Positions 1-6,291 of a stretch of 7,890 bases of DNA are shown one piece after another; position 1 is the stretch's first letter; every line of letters starts with the position of its first letter. The DNA comes from Planctomycetota bacterium (GTDB lineage Bacteria > Planctomycetota > Planctomycetia > Pirellulales > S012-138): assembly GCA_026982835.1 (NCBI GenBank), contig JALSGI010000907.1:1-7890 (forward strand), in the 5' to 3' direction. The notes under the pieces were generated by a model. It had not been told where the DNA came from. It saw only the letters and a list, made by a program, of their open reading frames with translations, and searched no databases. Both the position numbers and the translations under genes were made by a program.

Positions 1-123
1 GCGGCGACACGAGTCGCACCGTTCCACGTGCCGCTGCACCTGCTGCGATTCCCCCGAGGGAAGCTGCCCAAGAAGAAATTGCCGGAGCCTGGCGGTTTGC
101 GGACAAGAGGAAGTAGCGGCCAT
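1..123 (-). CDS. N-terminus of a protein with an HxxxCxxC zinc-type motif (partial, runs off left edge)
   Basis: An open frame starts at ATG 123-121 and is still open at base 1, giving 41 residues. The peptide begins MAATSSCPQTARLRQF, continues through a short LGQLPSGE stretch and ends HVERCDSCRR. The HxxxCxxC motif at residues 33-40 is the zinc-binding signature of anti-sigma-type zinc fingers (zf-HC2). From general knowledge, planctomycete Ser/Thr kinases and WD40 proteins often open with a Cys-Pro, a 'FLxGQL' helix and then this motif, so a signalling kinase is a reasonable guess; the catalytic part is outside the window. No strong ribosome binding site precedes the ATG. An in-frame GTG at 138-136 has a purine-rich AAAGGGG about 10 bases upstream and is a possible alternative start. 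The frame is closed upstream by an in-frame TGA. It lies downstream of hcp on the same strand but 290 bases away, so an operon is doubtful. Confidence 0.6.
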   Translation of the reverse strand, partial: MAATSSCPQTARLRQFLLGQLPSGESQQVQRHVERCDSCRR

Positions 124-413
124 CGCGCGTTTTTTCACGTCCCGAGAACCCCTTTGCACCCCAAGCAGGAGAAGGAGCCTCGGCCAAGGTTCTCATCTCC
201 AGCCCGGGGCAATCCCGCGGCGCCTCGCGCAAGGATCTGTCAAGGCGCACACCCAGACCTCATAATATTACCAAACCCCACTGAAGAGGGTGGGTCAGTC
301 GGGCTGGGATTTTCCGAAAAATTTTTTCTGCCGCTTCCTGGAAGACCTCCCGCGAGGGGCTCTCCGAGGACCGGGGCGGCTTGGGGCAGGGGAACGCACC
401 GGCCAAGGCCACC
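124..413. other. Spacer between hcp and the left-edge gene
   Basis: No convincing gene is seen on either strand. The spacer holds an AT-rich island in an otherwise GC-rich background: TAATATTA near 262-270 and a GAAAAATTTTTTC tract at 316-328. A 5-bp inverted repeat, CCCAC 277-281 with GTGGG 290-294, is followed on the minus strand by GTTTGGTAATATT and could be a weak terminator for hcp; its U-run is poor. A minus-strand TTGACA at 243-238 resembles a -35 box but has no matching -10 at normal spacing. Confidence 0.5.
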
Positions 414-1703
414 CTAGCCGGAGGCCAGTTGGAAAAGCTCGGCCGGCGGTTCCGGCTCGGTGAGCTTCAACTGGAACTTCTCTTGCAGCAGCTTGAAGAC
501 GTTGGGCGTCAGAAACGCCGGCGGGTTGGGCCCCAGCCGGATGCCCTTTACGCCCAGGGAAAGCAGCGACAGCAGCACGGCCACGGCCTTCTGCTCGAAC
601 CAGGAGATCACCAGCGACAGCGGCAACTGGTTCACGCCGCACTGGAACGCCTTGGCCAGGGCCAGGGCCACCTGGATGGCCCCATAGGAGTCGTTGCACT
701 GGCCCAGGTCCAGCAGCCGTGGCAGCCCGGCCACCGTGCCGTAGTCGTGGTTGCGGATGCGGAACTTGCCGCAGCCCAGGGTGAGGATGATGGCGTCCTG
801 GGGGGCTCTTCGGGCCACTTCGGTAAAGTAGTTGCGCCCCGGTTCCGCCCCGTCGCAGCCGCCCACCAGGTAAAAGTGCTTCACCTGCCCGGAACGGACC
901 GCCTCGACGATCTTGTCGGCCAAGGAAAGAATCACCGAGTGGTGGAAGCCGATGGTGCTCTCGCCCTGCTTTTGTTCCGGCAGGGGCGGGCACTGCCTGG
1001 CCAGCTCGATCACTTCGGAGAAATCGTTGCCACGGACGCGCCTGCCGCCCGGCACGGCCGTCACGCCGGTGGTGAAGAGCCGATCCTTGTACGTCTCCCA
1101 AGGGATGAGCACGCAGTTGGTGGTGGCCACGATGGGACCGCTGAACTGAGTGAACTCCAGGTGCTGGTTCTGCCAGGCGGTGCCGTAGTGGCCGGCCAGG
1201 TGCGGGTAGGCCTTGAGCCGGGGATAACTGTGCCCCGGAAGCATCTCCCCGTGGGTATAGACGTTCACCCCGGCGTGCTGGGACTGCTCCAGCAGCTCGG
1301 CCAGGTCCAGCAGGTCGTGGCCGGTGACCAGGATGCCGGGCCCGGCCTTGGTCCCTTCATAGACGGTGGTGGGCTCGGGTGTGCCGAAACGCTGGCGGTG
1401 CCCCTGGTCCAGCAGCTCCATCACCCGCAGGTTGTGCCGCCCGCACTCCAGCACCATCTCCAGCAGGCTTTCGGGATCGAAGTTGACGTTGGTCACGGTG
1501 GCAAACAGGGCTTGCTCGATGAAGGCGTTGACCTCCGGATCGGTCTTGCCCAGCCGCCGGGCATGGTAGGCATAGGCGGCCATGCCCTTGACCCCATAGA
1601 GCAGCAACTCTTGCAGGGCCTGCACGTCGGGGTCCTTGCCGCAGACGCCCAGATCGACACACCCCACCCCGTTTGCCGTTTGCTCACACTGGTTGCAGAA
1701 CAT
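414..1703 (-). CDS. hcp: Hybrid cluster protein (Hcp, class III-like; NO/hydroxylamine reductase)
   Basis: A 429-residue cytoplasmic iron-sulfur protein of the prismane/Hcp family. The family reduces hydroxylamine in vitro, and in enteric bacteria Hcp acts as a high-affinity NO reductase and in protein S-nitrosylation. The N-terminus MFCNQCEQTA carries the cluster motif Cys3-x2-Cys6-x8-Cys15-x5-Cys21, the spacing of class I/III enzymes. Every hybrid-cluster ligand known from Desulfovibrio Hcp has a counterpart: His129 (VTGHDLLDL), Glu153 (THGEMLPG), Cys197 (TTNCVLIP), Cys283 (VGGCDGAEPGR, the persulfide position), Cys311 (TLGCGKF), Cys336 (LGQCNDSYGA), Glu370 and Lys372 (WFEQKAV). Classical Hcps are about 540-550 residues. 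The missing stretch falls between the N-terminal cluster and His129, as in class III enzymes that lack one helical bundle. The ATG at 1703 was chosen because an AAGGAG lies 7 bases upstream and the protein then begins exactly at the conserved MFC. It is divergent from the protoglobin gene. No hcr reductase is adjacent, so the electron donor is unknown. Confidence 0.95.
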   Translation of the reverse strand: MFCNQCEQTANGVGCVDLGVCGKDPDVQALQELLLYGVKGMAAYAYHARRLGKTDPEVNAFIEQALFATVTNVNFDPESLLEMVLECGRHNLRVMELLDQGHRQRFGTPEPTTVYEGTKAGPGILVTGHDLLDLAELLEQSQHAGVNVYTHGEMLPGHSYPRLKAYPHLAGHYGTAWQNQHLEFTQFSGPIVATTNCVLIPWETYKDRLFTTGVTAVPGGRRVRGNDFSEVIELARQCPPLPEQKQGESTIGFHHSVILSLADKIVEAVRSGQVKHFYLVGGCDGAEPGRNYFTEVARRAPQDAIILTLGCGKFRIRNHDYGTVAGLPRLLDLGQCNDSYGAIQVALALAKAFQCGVNQLPLSLVISWFEQKAVAVLLSLLSLGVKGIRLGPNPPAFLTPNVFKLLQEKFQLKLTEPEPPAELFQLASG

Positions 1704-1710
1704 CGGCACG

Positions 1711-1716
1711 CTCCTT
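1711..1716 (-). promoter_or_regulatory. Ribosome binding site of hcp
   Basis: A perfect AAGGAG on the minus strand, 7 bases before the ATG at 1703-1701. It fixes the hcp start. A longer open frame reaching back to 1868 would run through the predicted promoter and add 55 residues unlike any Hcp N-terminus. Confidence 0.85.
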
Positions 1717-1730
1717 GACAGGCGAAAGGG

Positions 1731-1747
1731 GCGGCCCTCGGGACCGC
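1731..1747 (-). other. Hairpin in the hcp leader
   Basis: The minus-strand sequence GCGGTCCCGAGGGCCGC can fold into a 7-bp stem (one G-T pair) with a 3-base loop. It lies 14 bases upstream of the Shine-Dalgarno sequence, within the roughly 80-base predicted leader. It could affect translation or mRNA stability, or be a chance result of high GC content. No riboswitch family is recognised. Confidence 0.35.
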
Positions 1748-1790
1748 GCGACGGGAGCCGGCGGTTCCTGCCCGGGACCTGGTGCAGGCA

Positions 1791-1819
1791 AGCATAGCCC
1801 AAGCAAAAATGGATTTCAA
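1791..1819 (-). promoter_or_regulatory. Predicted sigma70-type promoter of hcp
   Basis: On the minus strand, TTGAAA (1819-1814, five of six matches to the -35 consensus) is followed after exactly 17 bases by TATGCT (1796-1791, four of six matches to the -10). Transcription would begin near 1784 and give a leader of about 80 bases. The prediction is from base matching only. It is strengthened by its exact mirror relation to the promoter on the other strand. Confidence 0.55.
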
Positions 1820-1837
1820 GACCTTGATATCTATTTT
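1806..1837. promoter_or_regulatory. Dyad-symmetric candidate operator shared by hcp and the protoglobin gene
   Basis: The core GATTTCAAGACCTTGATATC (1812-1831) is an imperfect palindrome with 8 of 9 arm positions pairing around a central AC; its inner TCAAG-AC-CTTGA is perfect. The dyad extends outward with AAAAT (1806-1810) against ATTTT (1833-1837), giving 13 of 16 paired positions over 32 bp. The core covers both back-to-back -35 boxes, the usual place for a repressor. The arms read TCAA...TTGA, the reverse order of the FNR/DNR-type TTGAT-N4-ATCAA box, so a standard FNR-family site is not evident. An Rrf2/NsrR-like or other dimeric regulator is possible but unproven. Confidence 0.55.
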
Positions 1838-1852
1838 GTGCTAGGCTACCAT
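1824..1852 (+). promoter_or_regulatory. Predicted sigma70-type promoter of the protoglobin gene
   Basis: TTGATA (1824-1829, five of six matches) and TACCAT (1847-1852, four of six) are separated by 17 bases. The start of transcription would be near 1859, leaving a leader of about 58 bases. The -35 box lies 4 bases from the hcp -35 box on the opposite strand. Both boxes of each promoter are placed symmetrically about 1821.5. Confidence 0.5.
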
Positions 1853-1903
1853 GAGAGCCGCAAACCACGGGTATTTTCAGAGGCTATCGCGATCCGCCGC
1901 TGG

Positions 1904-1910
1904 AAAGGAA
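1904..1910 (+). promoter_or_regulatory. Ribosome binding site of the protoglobin gene
   Basis: AAAGGAA lies 6 bases before the ATG at 1917. It decides the start: the alternative in-frame ATG at 1851 overlaps the predicted -10 box and lacks a comparable site. Confidence 0.75.
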
Positions 1911-1916
1911 CCGCCC

Positions 1917-2519
1917 ATGAAACGCATCGACGAGCAACGCCTGGAGGAAGACCTGGCCTACCGCTTCGGCTACTTGCAGGAGTTCATCGGCTTCGGGCCC
2001 GCGGACGTGCAGGCCATCCGGGAGGCGATTCCCTACCTGGCTCCCCGCGTGGGGCAGATCGTCGAGGCCACCTACGAAAAACTTCTCGCCTACGACGCCA
2101 CCGCCCGCCACTTCCTCCCCCGGCAACACGGCTACCAGGGAAAGCTGCCCGAGGGGCTGGAGGACCTCTCCCAAAACCACGCCCAGATCCGGTTCCGCAA
2201 GGAGCACTTGCAGCGTTACTTGATGAACCTGCTGGGGCACTCGTACAACGAAAAGATCGCCGTTTATCTGGACACCGTGGGCAAGATGCACACGCCCCGG
2301 GCGGGCAACCCGCAGATCGATGTGCCGCTGGTGCAGATGAACGCCTTGATGGGGCTGCTGTCGGACATTCTCTGGGAACACCTGGCCGCCTCGGGCCTGG
2401 AGGGGGAGAAGCTTTTGCGGATCGGCCGGGCGTTCAACAAGCTGCTGTGGCTGCAAAACGACTTCATCACCAGGCACTATGCCGCTCAGCCCCTGGCGGC
2501 CGAAGCGGCCGGGGCGTGA
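1917..2519 (+). CDS. Single-domain protoglobin-family haem protein
   Basis: A 200-residue soluble protein with no signal peptide or membrane segment. Its helical pattern and size match the protoglobin/globin-coupled-sensor fold (Methanosarcina protoglobin is about 195 residues). The best landmark is VGKMHTPRAGNPQIDVPLVQ (residues 121-140), which fits the family's 'IGxxHxxxGxxP' segment and makes His125 the likely proximal haem ligand. Tyr53, in ATYEKLL of the helix B region, is a candidate distal-pocket residue by analogy. FLPRQHGYQGKLPEGL (66-81) and the LWLQNDFITRHY helix (177-188) complete the fold. No kinase, cyclase or methyl-accepting domain is attached, so it is a free globin rather than a sensor fusion. 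Protoglobins bind O2, CO and NO. Standing back to back with hcp, it most likely scavenges, converts or senses NO; this role is inferred. The family call is firm and the exact activity unknown. Codon use and GC content match the neighbours. Confidence 0.85.
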   Translation: MKRIDEQRLEEDLAYRFGYLQEFIGFGPADVQAIREAIPYLAPRVGQIVEATYEKLLAYDATARHFLPRQHGYQGKLPEGLEDLSQNHAQIRFRKEHLQRYLMNLLGHSYNEKIAVYLDTVGKMHTPRAGNPQIDVPLVQMNALMGLLSDILWEHLAASGLEGEKLLRIGRAFNKLLWLQNDFITRHYAAQPLAAEAAGA

Positions 2520-2574
2520 ACCCTCTGCCCAAGGGGGTTCTTGCCAGGAATTGGACCCGGCAATGGCAAGGGAA

Positions 2575-2610
2575 GCCATCCGGCGGCTTGCCCTGGGGGG
2601 TGGCGTTTTT
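2575..2610 (+). terminator. Probable intrinsic terminator after the protoglobin gene
   Basis: GCCATCC (2575-2581) pairs with GGGTGGC (2598-2604) in a 7-bp stem with one G-T pair, followed by G and TTTTT (2606-2610). It sits 55 bases after the protoglobin stop. The loop is long (16 bases), which lowers confidence. On the minus strand the same stem is followed only by TTCCCTT, so it may act weakly for the convergent gene ending at 2652. No gene is seen in the 2520-2651 gap. Confidence 0.45.
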
Positions 2611-2651
2611 AGGAATTGTGCCGTGGTGCGAGGGATTCGGCCGAGAAAGCC

Positions 2652-5600
2652 CTAGGGGGCAGCCGCGGCCCCGCTCCCTTGCCGCACCAACTGCACGCCC
2701 CAACCCGAGGTGCCGAACGCCTCCACCGGCACGGCGAAACACAGCCGATGCCTGCCGCGGCCAAGTTGCAATCGCACGCGGGGCTGCACCGGCTCGGGAC
2801 GCCCGTCGATCCACATTTGGACTCCCTGCCAGGCAGGGATTTCCAGCACCACCTCCCCCGGCCGGTCCATCGCCACCACGTTGCGCAGCACCACGCGGCG
2901 CCCGGACGTGCCGCGCAGTTGCAGCACGGGCAGCTCTTCCCGGGGAAGCGTCCCCTGCACCGTGCTATAGACCCGCTGCCAGGAAAACTCCGGGTGGTCC
3001 TGGGCGGCCAGTTGCAAGCTCTGGCGGCGGATCAGGTACATCACTCGCTTGCTGGGCCGGAGCACTTCCCAGGTGCGAATCCACGGCTGGCGATTCACCT
3101 GGTAGGGACCCAAGCGGCCCAGCTCGTAAAGGAACCGCAACAGGTCGATCAGCTCCTGCCGGGTCATCTGCTCGGCCAGCCCTTCGGGCATCAGCGACCG
3201 GCCCGGGGCACGCTGTTCGATTTGGGACTTGGGGATCACCACCAGCTGGTCGTTGGCGTCGCGCAGCACCAGTTCCCGACCGTCCTCGCGGACGCGGATG
3301 CCGGTGTGGATCTTCCCCTGGGAGTCGATCACCACCTCGGAGTGGTAGTTTTCCTTGATGGCCTTGTTGGGCACCAGCACGGCTTCGATCAGGTAGTCCA
3401 GCGGGGAGGCCGCACCGATGGAGGTCAAATCCGGCCCCACGCGCCCCCCGGCCCCCGAGATGGCATGGCACCGCTGGCAGGCCAGGTCCGCACGGCGATA
3501 GACGCGTTGGCCCCGGTCCGGGTCGCCTTGCTGGAGCACCAATCGGGCCAGCTGGGCGATTTCCTCTTTGCTCGGCGGCGGGCTGGTGGCACCGATCCGG
3601 CCGGCAGTGCGCAAGGCCGCTTCCAGTTCCTGCGGCACGCGAGCCGTGCTGCGGGCAAGCCGCAAGCCCACCTTGGCCACCTCCTTGGGCAGTTTGCTTC
3701 CCTGGAGGGCTTGGGCCAGCAGGGAGGCTCCGTTTTGCCGGGTCAGAAACACGCGGAAGACCGGCGCAGGATCGCGTCCCTGGGGCCACCGGGCCAGCAG
3801 CTTTACGGCCTCTTGGGCGGCATGTTTCGGCGCCCGGGAAAGCTGCCCTTCCAGGGCCGCTTGCAGCACCGCCGGGGCGGCCTGGGGCTGGAGCGCCTCC
3901 TGGGCCAGCTTGCGCCAGCAGGGGAGTTGCAGCTGGGCAGCCGTACGCAGGGCCTGGGCCTGCACGGCCGAAGGCACTTGCCCGCCCCGGGCCAGTTGCT
4001 CGATCACGCCGGCCGGATGCCCTTCCTTCCACGCCCCTGCAAGCTCCAGGGCGGCAAGCAACCGCCGCTGGTGTTGCCGCGGAGCCGCAGCCCAACGCTT
4101 CAGCAGCTCTCGAAGCGGACGGCGATCCACCGGGGGCACGAGCTTGCGTTGCCGGGCCGCCAGGGCCAGCCCACGCAACAGGGCCGCTTGCACCTGCTCG
4201 GGCAAGTCGCCGGAGCCGGTGGCCATTTGGTAAACCTGGGCCAGCTGCGGGGCCGATCCGTGCCGCACCAGCAGTTGCAACGCCCGGGCCGTTTCTGCTG
4301 GGGGGAGCTTGCCTCCTTGGAGCAAGCGCACCACCACGGGCACCACGGCCGAAGAGTCCACCGCCTCCAGGGCAAACAGCAGCGAATCGCCCCGGTAGCG
4401 ATCAAGCTCCACTTGCTGGAGCTTGGGGAGCCAGTGCCCTTGGGTTTGCCGCAGGGCTTGCCACAAGGCGAAATCCAGGTTTGCGTCCAGCCCCCGGGTG
4501 TGGATGGCCATCAGCAGCTCGAACCCGCCGAACTCCTCCACCCCGGCCAGGGCGCAGGCGGCCTCCAGTCGCACCAGGGGATGCTCGTCCCGGGCGGCCC
4601 GGGCCAGAAGTTCTAGCGGCCGCTCCACTTCGGAGAGCATCTGCCCCAGCACGCGCACCGCTCCGGCTCGCACTTGCGGGCGGGAGCTTTGCAACACGCG
4701 GGCTAGCAGCGGCCGAGGGCACTGGTGCCAGCCCTGGTAAAGCCACAGCCCCTCCAACCGCAGGCGGTCGGCCTCGGGCCCCGAGGGCAAGCGGGCAAGC
4801 CACGCTTCAAGCGCGGCGGCCACTTCCTGGGGCTTGTGCTCCCGCAGCACTTGCCGGGCGTGGTAGCGCGTCAAGTCCTCGGGGGCTTTGAGGGCTTCCA
4901 GCAGTTCCTCGACGGAAGCTTGAGTCCAATCGCGGCGAGGCAGGGTTTTGCGCCCTCGGGCCGTCAGACGCCAGATGCGCCCGTGCTCGTGGTCCCGCCG
5001 CGGGTCGCGGAAGTCCACCTCGCCGTGCTGGATGATGGGGTTGTACCAGTCGGCGATGTAGATGGCCCCATCGGGCCCCATCTTCACGTCCACCGGGCGA
5101 AACGCGGCATGGGTGGTCTTTATCAGCTCGGGCAGCTCTTTGGACAGGTAGCCCGATCCGTGCTCCTCCAGCCGGAACCGGCAGACGCGATGGCCGCGGA
5201 AGTCGTTCGTGACCAGATCGCCGGCATATCCCGGCGGCAGGTGGCGGCCGCTGAGGCGTTCCAGGCCGCAATGCTTGGGGCTGCCTGGGTTCAGCCCGTG
5301 CAGAATCCGCTGCGCCCCGGGAGCCGACAAGAACACTGCCCCGGGAAACAGGTAGTTGATCCCCTCGAACCCCGCCCCGTCGGTGCCGAACCACTGGCCC
5401 GTGGGCGTGTAGGCGTGTCCCCAGGGGTTGACCAGTCCGCGCACAAACACTTCCAGCCGCTGCGAAGGCGGATGGTAGCGCCAGATGCCCCCGCCGCCCA
5501 GGCGGCGCACGCCCCAGGGGGTTTCCACATGGCTGTGGATGTAGATGGACTGGTTGAAGTACATCCACCCCTCGGGGCCGAAGCGGAAGGTGTGAATGAT

Positions 5601-6122
5601 GTGGTGGGTATCCTCCACGCCGAATCCGCTCAGCACCACGTGGCGGCGATCGGCCCGCAGGTCCCCGTCGGTATCCTCCAGGTACAAAAGCTCGGAGCTG
5701 TTGGCCACGAAGGCCCCGCGGCCGCTGGGCAGCACGGCCGTGGGGATGAGCAGCCCGCGGGCAAACACCGTGCTGCGGTCGGCCCGGCCGTCTCCGTCGG
5801 TATCTTCCAGCACGTAGATTTTGTCGTCGGCCTTCTGGCCGGGTTTAAGCTGCGGATAGACCTGGCTGGTGGCTACCCAGAGCCGCCCGGCCGGATCGAA
5901 GTTCATGTGGATCGGCTTGATCACCATCGGCTCGGCGGCAAACAGATTGATCTGAAAGGCCGGATCCACCACCAGCGCGGCTTGTTCCTTGGCCGGATCG
6001 GGATCGGGGATGTGCTTCAGGTCCCGCTGGGCCTGAGCGTGCCGGGGTCCCCAGACCACGGCACACCCCAGAACCAGCAGCAAGAACCGGCGGAAAGACA
6101 ACACCTCGCAGCGAGTGAACAT
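2652..6122 (-). CDS. PVC-type secreted dehydrogenase-like protein with HEAT repeats and CxxCH haem domain
   Basis: A 1156-residue exported protein. Residues 1-31 form a signal peptide: Arg-rich start, hydrophobic FLLLVLGCAVVW, and a cleavage site after AQA. Residues 50-390 are the 'putative membrane-bound dehydrogenase' beta-propeller of PVC bacteria, with FAAEP, the IIHTFRFGPEGWMYF and GGGGIWRY segments, NPWGHAYTPTGQWFGTDG and GPDGAIYIADWYNP. Two calcium-type loops, DTDGDGRAD (107-115) and DTDGDLRAD (150-158), lie within it. Residues 400-850 are helical with HEAT-like units (for example 480-530). Residues 860-1003 are the Planctomycete/Verrucomicrobium haem-binding domain: Cys882-x2-Cys885-His886, GPDLTSIG, and Met978 in SLMPEGL as the probable second haem ligand. 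About 150 C-terminal residues after LYELGRLG are unassigned. The ATG at 6122 has AAAAGGAG 5 bases upstream; starting earlier would bury the signal peptide. These proteins are thought to oxidise sugars or alcohols in the periplasm and pass electrons to the haem; the substrate is unknown. Confidence 0.93.
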   Translation of the reverse strand: MFTRCEVLSFRRFLLLVLGCAVVWGPRHAQAQRDLKHIPDPDPAKEQAALVVDPAFQINLFAAEPMVIKPIHMNFDPAGRLWVATSQVYPQLKPGQKADDKIYVLEDTDGDGRADRSTVFARGLLIPTAVLPSGRGAFVANSSELLYLEDTDGDLRADRRHVVLSGFGVEDTHHIIHTFRFGPEGWMYFNQSIYIHSHVETPWGVRRLGGGGIWRYHPPSQRLEVFVRGLVNPWGHAYTPTGQWFGTDGAGFEGINYLFPGAVFLSAPGAQRILHGLNPGSPKHCGLERLSGRHLPPGYAGDLVTNDFRGHRVCRFRLEEHGSGYLSKELPELIKTTHAAFRPVDVKMGPDGAIYIADWYNPIIQHGEVDFRDPRRDHEHGRIWRLTARGRKTLPRRDWTQASVEELLEALKAPEDLTRYHARQVLREHKPQEVAAALEAWLARLPSGPEADRLRLEGLWLYQGWHQCPRPLLARVLQSSRPQVRAGAVRVLGQMLSEVERPLELLARAARDEHPLVRLEAACALAGVEEFGGFELLMAIHTRGLDANLDFALWQALRQTQGHWLPKLQQVELDRYRGDSLLFALEAVDSSAVVPVVVRLLQGGKLPPAETARALQLLVRHGSAPQLAQVYQMATGSGDLPEQVQAALLRGLALAARQRKLVPPVDRRPLRELLKRWAAAPRQHQRRLLAALELAGAWKEGHPAGVIEQLARGGQVPSAVQAQALRTAAQLQLPCWRKLAQEALQPQAAPAVLQAALEGQLSRAPKHAAQEAVKLLARWPQGRDPAPVFRVFLTRQNGASLLAQALQGSKLPKEVAKVGLRLARSTARVPQELEAALRTAGRIGATSPPPSKEEIAQLARLVLQQGDPDRGQRVYRRADLACQRCHAISGAGGRVGPDLTSIGAASPLDYLIEAVLVPNKAIKENYHSEVVIDSQGKIHTGIRVREDGRELVLRDANDQLVVIPKSQIEQRAPGRSLMPEGLAEQMTRQELIDLLRFLYELGRLGPYQVNRQPWIRTWEVLRPSKRVMYLIRRQSLQLAAQDHPEFSWQRVYSTVQGTLPREELPVLQLRGTSGRRVVLRNVVAMDRPGEVVLEIPAWQGVQMWIDGRPEPVQPRVRLQLGRGRHRLCFAVPVEAFGTSGWGVQLVRQGSGAAAAP

Positions 6123-6127
6123 GGATG

Positions 6128-6135
6128 CTCCTTTT
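6128..6135 (-). promoter_or_regulatory. Ribosome binding site of the haem-binding dehydrogenase gene
   Basis: AAAAGGAG on the minus strand, 5 bases before the ATG at 6122. It selects this start over an in-frame one 26 codons upstream, which would lie inside a repeat unit. Confidence 0.8.
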
Positions 6136-6164
6136 GAGTAACAGTTTGACGTCCGTTCCTGTTT

Positions 6165-6198
6165 CCGGCCAGCTGCATGCGTGAGCCGGCGGTTATTC
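6165..6198. repeat. REP-like unit, copy A (degenerate)
   Basis: This 34-base unit matches copy B at 6292-6325 in 30 of 34 positions. Both share CCGGCCAGC at the left, GCGTGAGC in the middle and GCGGTTATTC at the right. In this copy three positions of the 8-bp stem no longer pair normally, so the palindrome is decayed. Confidence 0.7.
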
Positions 6199-6254
6199 AA
6201 AACGGTGGTGCGTGTTTCTTTGTTGAAAGCAACCGGGAGCTTACGCTGGCGGCT

Positions 6255-6278
6255 CGTCGGGTGGCACGAAACCCGGCG
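6255..6278. repeat. 8-bp hairpin around GGCACGAA
   Basis: CGTCGGGT (6255-6262) pairs with ACCCGGCG (6271-6278), with one G-T pair and an 8-base loop. On the plus strand it is followed by TTTGTTCT, but no plus-strand gene precedes it, so a terminator role is unlikely. It is probably part of the repeat mosaic. Confidence 0.45.
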
Positions 6279-6291
6279 TTTGTTCTAGCCT

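Noticed and set aside
13..20. Lipoprotein signal in the dehydrogenase-like protein (residues 17-20, VLGC)
   Set aside because: Coordinates here are residue numbers. The position before Gly is Leu rather than a small or accepted lipobox residue, and a normal AQA cleavage site follows, so a standard signal peptide is preferred.
238..243. Minus-strand TTGACA as a promoter for the left-edge gene
   Set aside because: A perfect -35 hexamer, but the -10 position at 16-18 bases is GC-only.
28..417. 129-residue plus-strand frame in the left spacer
   Set aside because: Pro/Arg-rich with no motif or good ribosome binding site, and it conflicts with the minus-strand zinc-motif gene start.
381..1718. 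Long plus-strand open frame opposite hcp
   Set aside because: It is a mirror of the hcp reading frame in GC-rich DNA. Its product is Gln/Gly/His-rich without recognisable motifs, while the minus strand gives a full Hcp.
1824..1837. FNR/DNR box TTGAT-N4-ATCAA
   Set aside because: The left half matches TTGAT but the right half reads ATTTT, only two of five matches. The dyad centred at 1821.5 is far better supported.
1851..1916. Upstream ATG at 1851 as protoglobin start
   Set aside because: It overlaps the predicted -10 box, has no Shine-Dalgarno sequence and would add 22 residues with no counterpart in the family.
1673..3358. 561-residue plus-strand open frame spanning the protoglobin gene and the convergent gap
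   Set aside because: It overlaps protoglobin in another frame, crosses the predicted promoter and terminator, and is Pro/Arg/Gly-rich, as expected of GC-driven shadows.
2616..4616. 666-residue plus-strand open frame
   Set aside because: It lies opposite the HEAT and haem regions of the minus-strand gene, has low-complexity composition and no ribosome binding site; judged an antisense shadow.
4725..6137. 470-residue plus-strand open frame
   Set aside because: It is the complement of the propeller region of the dehydrogenase-like protein and has no family signature.
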